From positions 1-9,059 of the forward strand of contig CAZNRY010000163.1 in the NCBI GenBank assembly GCA_964575675.1: a stretch of DNA of 9,059 nt. Direction: 5' to 3'. Position numbers and translations under genes: made by a program. The notes below the pieces were generated by a model, which worked only from the letters and a program-made list of their open reading frames with translations, did not search any database and was not told where the DNA came from. Positions within the stretch are counted from its first letter, which is position 1. The number at the start of each line of letters is the position of its first letter. The DNA comes from CAZNRY01 sp964575675 (GTDB lineage: Bacteria; Eisenbacteria; RBG-16-71-46; CAIMUX01; VGJL01). Shown in pieces: positions 6,911 through 9,059 of the stretch.

Positions 6911-7300
6911 CTACCGCGGCAGCTCGGGTGGCAACACTCCGGCGATGTCGAGCCCAGCGACTATCAGGAACGCCGCAAGATCCGCGCTGCGATCGAAGTC
7001 CTCGAGCCGATCGAGAAAGAGGTGGAAGGCCCCGATGGCAGGCGCCGGGGTCGTCTCTAGTTCGAGCAGCGTTTCGCGCCAGGCTTCCGTCGTGGCGCGG
7101 ATGTTCGAGGCTGCCCCGACCCACATCAGGCTCACCAGGAACGCGAACAATGATGGCACGAACAGAGGCAGCGCGATTCGATCCGCGACGACAAAGACAG
7201 AGATGATCGCACCGAAGAAGAAGAGCGCCCACTGGTGCCAGCGATCGTGCTCGCGCGAGTACATGAGTAGCGCGGCGTCATACGGCGTGTGGTGAGTCAT
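6911..7300 (-). CDS. Small two-TM membrane protein, family unknown
   Basis: A 129-aa protein from ATG 7300, chosen because GAGAGG lies 6 nt upstream. A longer reading from 7360 would add an unlikely proline-rich leader. Residues 1-21 are cytosolic-looking with charged YSREHDRW (14-21). TM1 is about 22-40 (WHQWALFFFGAIISVFVVA) and TM2 about 44-64. Then comes an amphipathic helix, TEAWRETLLELE (71-82), and a C-terminal helical tail. There is no signal peptide or enzyme motif. The plan of a tryptophan-rich pre-TM helix, a two-TM hairpin and a charged helix resembles small two-TM proteins found in many accessory regions, including some defence membrane effectors, but I cannot assign a family. It is the only gene downstream of the promoter in repeat copy B, so it shares control sequences with the helicase operon. 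Confidence 0.75.
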   Translation of the reverse strand: MTHHTPYDAALLMYSREHDRWHQWALFFFGAIISVFVVADRIALPLFVPSLFAFLVSLMWVGAASNIRATTEAWRETLLELETTPAPAIGAFHLFLDRLEDFDRSADLAAFLIVAGLDIAGVLPPELPR

Positions 7301-7430
7301 CCGGTCCTCTCGGGCCCCCCGCGGCAGGGCGGTGGGCTCCTGCTCAGGTAACAGGCTCAACGTCCCGACGATTCACCGTCCACGTTCTGCCAGATCGGTC
7401 CATGACGAGGCAATGAATGACGCGGTCGTC

Positions 7431-7459
7431 AAGATAGCCTGCCTCCGGAATTTGTTCAA
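7431..7459 (-). promoter_or_regulatory. Promoter of the two-TM gene (in repeat copy B)
   Basis: On the minus strand TTGAAC (7459-7454) and TATCTT (7436-7431) are 17 bp apart, matching box for box the helicase promoter in copy A. Transcription would start near 7424, about 124 nt before ATG 7300. Confidence 0.65.
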
Positions 7460-7481
7460 GCCCCGGAGGATACGAGCGATC

Positions 7482-7533
7482 GACAGGGGTCCGGGGCCGC
7501 CCGGGGAGGGTCGGAAACGGGCAAACCCCTGTC
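7482..7533. repeat. Conserved dyad upstream of the two-TM promoter (copy B)
   Basis: Arms GACAGGGG (7482-7489) and CCCCTGTC (7526-7533) pair perfectly over 8 bp, 36 nt apart. An inner GCCC (7499-7502) pairs with GGGT (7508-7511), counting one G-T pair. Compared with copy A, the fourth base pair has changed from C-G to A-T on both arms together. Confidence 0.65.
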
Positions 7534-7623
7534 CCCGTCGAGAGCCCGACGACCCGTCGGATCGTCGCCGCCTCGGAGATCTGTAGCAGGGGGATGCGAC
7601 AGCCGTTACCACAGGGTGAGGGG

Positions 7624-7644
7624 GGCGCCAATGATCTTGGCGCC
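7624..7644. repeat. Perfect inverted repeat upstream of the second DUF433 gene
   Basis: GGCGCCA (7624-7630) and TGGCGCC (7638-7644) flank a 7-nt centre. It lies about 50 bp before the plus-strand -10 and just outside repeat B. It may be an operator for the DUF433 gene or a barrier hairpin between divergent transcription units. No T-run follows. Confidence 0.5.
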
Positions 7645-7696
7645 AGATTCTGCTGATCTTTCTGAGCCTGAACGCCGATCGGGAATCCCAGGCAAG

Positions 7697-7705
7697 TGCT
7701 ATGCT
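7697..7705 (+). promoter_or_regulatory. Extended -10 promoter for the second DUF433 gene
   Basis: TG (7697-7698), one base, then TATGCT (7700-7705) makes an extended -10 element. No good -35 lies 16-18 bp upstream, as is common for this promoter type. The start would be near 7712, giving a 48-nt leader before ATG 7760. Confidence 0.4.
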
Positions 7706-7759
7706 CGTATGCACAGTGGTCGTCGGTCATCGCCTTACGAAGTCGTTTGGGGAGGTCAC

Positions 7760-7999
7760 ATGGACTGGCGTCAGTACATCACGACGGACCCGGCCGTCTT
7801 GGGTGGTAAGCCCGTCGCCCGGGGCACCCGGCTCGCTGTCGACTTCATCCTTGGGCTCTTTGCCTTCCGCTGGACGACGCAACAGATCATCGAGAACTAC
7901 CCGGATCTCACGCCGGAGTCTCTACGAGCCGTCTTCGCGTTCGCCGCAGAGTCCCTGGGAGATGAGACCCTTCACCCGCTCCGTAGGGAAACGGCCTAG
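7760..7999 (+). CDS. DUF433 family small protein, second orphan copy
   Basis: A 79-aa protein. GGGGAGG (7749-7755) lies 4 nt before ATG 7760, which rules out the longer in-frame reading from 7616. DUF433 features are GGKPVARGTRLAV (residues 15-27), an HTH-like middle with YPDLTPESL (47-55), and an AFAAESLGDE ending. It differs clearly from the first DUF433 protein (1392-1619), so it is not a recent duplicate. This one has a leader and a Shine-Dalgarno, whereas the other looks leaderless. DUF433 proteins normally act as antitoxin and operon repressor for a DUF5615/PIN-like toxin encoded next. No such gene follows: 8000-8307 has no plus-strand coding sequence of that type. It may be an orphan regulator or a decayed module. 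Confidence 0.85.
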   Translation: MDWRQYITTDPAVLGGKPVARGTRLAVDFILGLFAFRWTTQQIIENYPDLTPESLRAVFAFAAESLGDETLHPLRRETA

Positions 8000-8060
8000 T
8001 TCACTTCTTGGCCGACTGCACGACAGATCTCGAGTCGCCATGCGCCCTATCCGAACCCGA

Positions 8061-8186
8061 TCAGACGAGACGGAGCCCCGGCCCGCACCTTAGAATCTCG
8101 GCGACAGGCACCTCCTTCCCCTGAGTCATGCCGACGATCTTCTGTTCGACCTCGGAGATTCTCCCAAGTATCTCGGCCGCCTTCAT
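8061..8186 (-). CDS. Possible 41-aa small protein or gene remnant
   Basis: In the 8000-8307 gap the minus strand has a short frame from ATG 8186 to TGA 8061. It begins MKAAEILGRISEVEQKIVGM, a plausible helical start. There is no good ribosome-binding site and no family match that I recognise. An 8-bp inverted repeat (8092-8099 with 8155-8162) lies within it. It could be a fragment of an antitoxin-type gene or chance. The rest of this gap, apart from the hairpin at 8281-8306, shows nothing. Confidence 0.2.
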   Translation of the reverse strand: MKAAEILGRISEVEQKIVGMTQGKEVPVAEILRCGPGLRLV

Positions 8187-8280
8187 CGTCAGCCACCGGC
8201 CGGGTCAGCGGTGCTGAGGGCCGTTCCAGAGGTTTGTGTCACCCGCTTTCGCGGTCTACGGCAGCATCACCAGCGATAGA

Positions 8281-8306
8281 GGCTGAGCGCTGAGATCCGC
8301 TCAGCC
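8281..8306 (-). terminator. Hairpin at the end of the hicBA-like unit
   Basis: GGCTGAGCG (8281-8289) and CGCTCAGCC (8298-8306) form a perfect 9-bp stem with an 8-nt loop, one base beyond the hicA-like stop on the minus strand. The tail reads TCTATCGC, so there is no U-tract. It may end transcription with help or protect the 3' end. Confidence 0.5.
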
Positions 8307-8307
8307 A

Positions 8308-8544
8308 TCAATCGAAGATGTCCGCGGGGAGATTGAATCTCCGAATGATGGATCTGAGCACGCCGGAATAGATCTCTGTGCCCTCGCCGTGGCACTTCAA
8401 TGGGATGCTCTCCGATCTTCCACCTATGTCAGGGTGATAGATCATTCGCTCACTGCCCTTGCCGCGGTTTTGGCGGAACTCGAATCGGGGATCATGTTCG
8501 CGAAGCCTCTGGGCAACTTCGCGAAACTTCTTCGGCTTAGGCAC
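8308..8544 (-). CDS. hicA: HicA-like mRNA interferase toxin
   Basis: A 78-aa protein when started at GTG 8544. That start overlaps the stop of the upstream antitoxin gene (GTGCCTAA, 8544-8537) and gives MPKPKKFREVAQRL, a natural HicA start. The longer ATG reading from 8607 would add 21 residues fully inside the antitoxin gene. HicA proteins are small double-stranded-RNA-binding-fold toxins that cut mRNA. Visible features are the basic turn NRGKGSERMIYHP (26-38), CHGEGTEI (51-58) and a C-terminal helix, LRSIIRRFNLP (63-73). In classical HicA the segment after the basic turn is G-S-H with a catalytic histidine. Here it reads GSE (30-32), with histidines at 37 and 52 nearby. Either the catalytic residue differs in this subfamily or activity is lost. 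There is no separate ribosome-binding site, so translation is probably coupled to the antitoxin gene. Confidence 0.75.
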   Translation of the reverse strand: MPKPKKFREVAQRLREHDPRFEFRQNRGKGSERMIYHPDIGGRSESIPLKCHGEGTEIYSGVLRSIIRRFNLPADIFD

Positions 8545-8890
8545 CGGCCAAAATGAAGTTGCTCGGCTTCTTGGGTGACTTTGGCATGTTGATGTTGCCG
8601 ATCGCATGTCTCGGCTCTTTCGGAGCCTGCGGATAATTGCGGAGAGTTGCTAGGAGGACGTTGCTGTAGGTCTCGATCACCCAGCTTGGAGCAGGGTGGT
8701 CCAATAGGCTGGGCTGCTTCTTGAAAACCGCGAATCCAACCTGCAAGACCGTGAGGTCGTTGAGATCATCGAGTGCCTTCTCAAAGGAAGAGCCGAATCC
8801 GACCAAGTCAGTCTCCAGACAGTGGGCGGCCCACAGGCCATCCTCATCAAGGTAGCCCAAGACCCTAAGACTCAAGGAGATATCAGGCAT
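8537..8890 (-). CDS. hicB: HicB-like antitoxin
   Basis: A 117-aa protein with GGGGGAG 4 nt before ATG 8890. Residues 5-48 give the partial RNase H-like HicB fold: LSLRVLGYLDEDGLWAAHCL (6-25), then VGFGSSFEKALDDLNDL (30-46). HicB antitoxins bind and block HicA and usually carry a C-terminal DNA-binding domain that represses the operon. Here the C-terminal part (60-117) is proline- and basic-rich, with no clear HTH or ribbon-helix-helix. Autoregulation is therefore uncertain. The gene precedes and overlaps the toxin gene by 8 bp; antitoxin-first order is a less usual arrangement for hicAB and favours antitoxin excess. HicB call is good on fold signature and partner; the exact subfamily is not known to me. 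Confidence 0.75.
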   Translation of the reverse strand: MPDISLSLRVLGYLDEDGLWAAHCLETDLVGFGSSFEKALDDLNDLTVLQVGFAVFKKQPSLLDHPAPSWVIETYSNVLLATLRNYPQAPKEPRHAIGNINMPKSPKKPSNFILAGA

Positions 8891-8921
8891 GTCGCTCCCC
8901 CAACTGGATTCTGGACCTCTG

Positions 8922-8951
8922 ATTATGCGGTTCTGGCGACCTATCCGTCAA
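8922..8951 (-). promoter_or_regulatory. Promoter of the hicBA-like operon
   Basis: On the minus strand TTGACG (8951-8946) and CATAAT (8927-8922) are 18 bp apart, both one mismatch from consensus. The start near 8915 leaves a leader of about 25 nt with its Shine-Dalgarno before ATG 8890. Confidence 0.7.
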
Positions 8952-9043
8952 GAAAACAATCGGCATGTGTGCTGGGTTCCCGGAGTTCCACTTTCATCGA
9001 ACCTCTTGTAGCGTATCGCCGCATTCAGGATTCGGCACGTATA

Positions 9044-9059
9044 GGGAGGGATGCGCATG
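9044..9059 (+). other. Ribosome-binding site and start codon of a gene beyond the right edge
   Basis: GGGAGGG (9044-9050) is followed by ATG at 9051 and ATG at 9057. The second has normal 6-nt spacing and coincides with the last bases of the window. This suggests a rightward gene divergent from hicB. Nothing can be said about its product. Confidence 0.45.

Larger units (their letters stand above)
7366..7601. repeat. Dispersed promoter-bearing repeat, copy B (matches 4891-5128)
   Basis: Direct-orientation copy of 4891-5128 at an offset of 2,473-2,475 bp. It lies before the two-TM gene and, with an inverted repeat at 7624-7644 and a plus-strand -10 at 7697-7705, accounts for the 459-bp gap at 7301-7759. 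Reading frames that cross it differ between the copies, which supports a noncoding role. Confidence 0.85.

Noticed and set aside
6632..7060. 142-codon plus-strand open frame
   Set aside because: No ribosome-binding site or recognisable family, overlaps the hairpin region and runs antisense into the well-supported two-TM gene.
4891..7601. Integron attC array or insertion-sequence ends as the explanation of the direct repeats
   Set aside because: No GTTRRRY/RYYYAAC attC core sites, no transposase or integrase gene, and no terminal inverted repeats or target duplications were seen. The repeats carry promoters, which attC sites do not.
7344..7730. 128-codon minus-strand open frame across repeat copy B
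   Set aside because: Copy A of the repeat is open in a different frame at the aligned positions, and the -10/-35 promoter lies inside it. The conservation is better explained by noncoding function.
8092..8162. Inverted repeat AGAATCTC/GAGATTCT
   Set aside because: The arms are only 8 bp with 55 nt between them, lie in a region with no clear gene, and could easily be chance.
1..9059. CRISPR array, tRNA or rRNA gene
   Set aside because: No regularly spaced identical short repeats and no cloverleaf or rRNA-like sequence were noticed on reading.

Overview
The window is about 9 kb of GC-rich bacterial DNA with accessory, defence-island character. It carries a helicase/methylase operon, stand-alone nuclease-like genes, toxin-antitoxin parts and repeated promoter regions, and no housekeeping genes or structural RNAs. 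The host lineage cannot be fixed from the sequence. GC-rich codon use and two DUF433 genes fit several environmental phyla, and this is only a guess.

Left third (1-4872, minus strand). A long SNF2-type helicase (1636-4872) is followed by a NucS-like PD-(D/E)XK protein (247-1323) and, one base later, the start of a gene cut by the left edge (1-245). I read the edge gene as the N-terminus of an Eco57I-type adenine methylase. SNF2 helicase plus large adenine methylase is the drmD-drmMI pair of class 1 DISARM, which also needs drmA, drmB and drmC. Those would lie beyond the left edge and are not visible. The nuclease-like gene between the two is not one of the five standard class 1 genes. A small DUF433 gene (1392-1619) sits on the opposite strand in the gap between helicase and nuclease. 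It looks leaderless and has no toxin partner.

Middle (4873-7760). A roughly 240-bp imperfect direct repeat occurs at 4891-5128 and 7366-7601. Each copy contains a near-consensus minus-strand promoter. One copy reads into the helicase, the other into a two-TM protein (6911-7300). Upstream of each promoter is an 8-bp dyad that differs between copies by a compensating base-pair change. Between the copies lie a 69-aa orphan protein (5240-5449) and a zinc-ribbon/PD-(D/E)XK protein (5549-6577).

Right (7760-9059). A second orphan DUF433 gene (7760-7999, plus strand) is followed by a 308-bp gap with a terminator-like hairpin. Then comes a HicB-HicA type module on the minus strand (8890 to 8308), with antitoxin first, overlapping genes and a good sigma70-like promoter. 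The last bases hold a ribosome-binding site and a start codon for a rightward gene beyond the window.

The parts most worth pursuing are the duplicated promoter/dyad element that gives unrelated defence-type genes the same upstream region, and the extra nuclease inside the DISARM-like operon.
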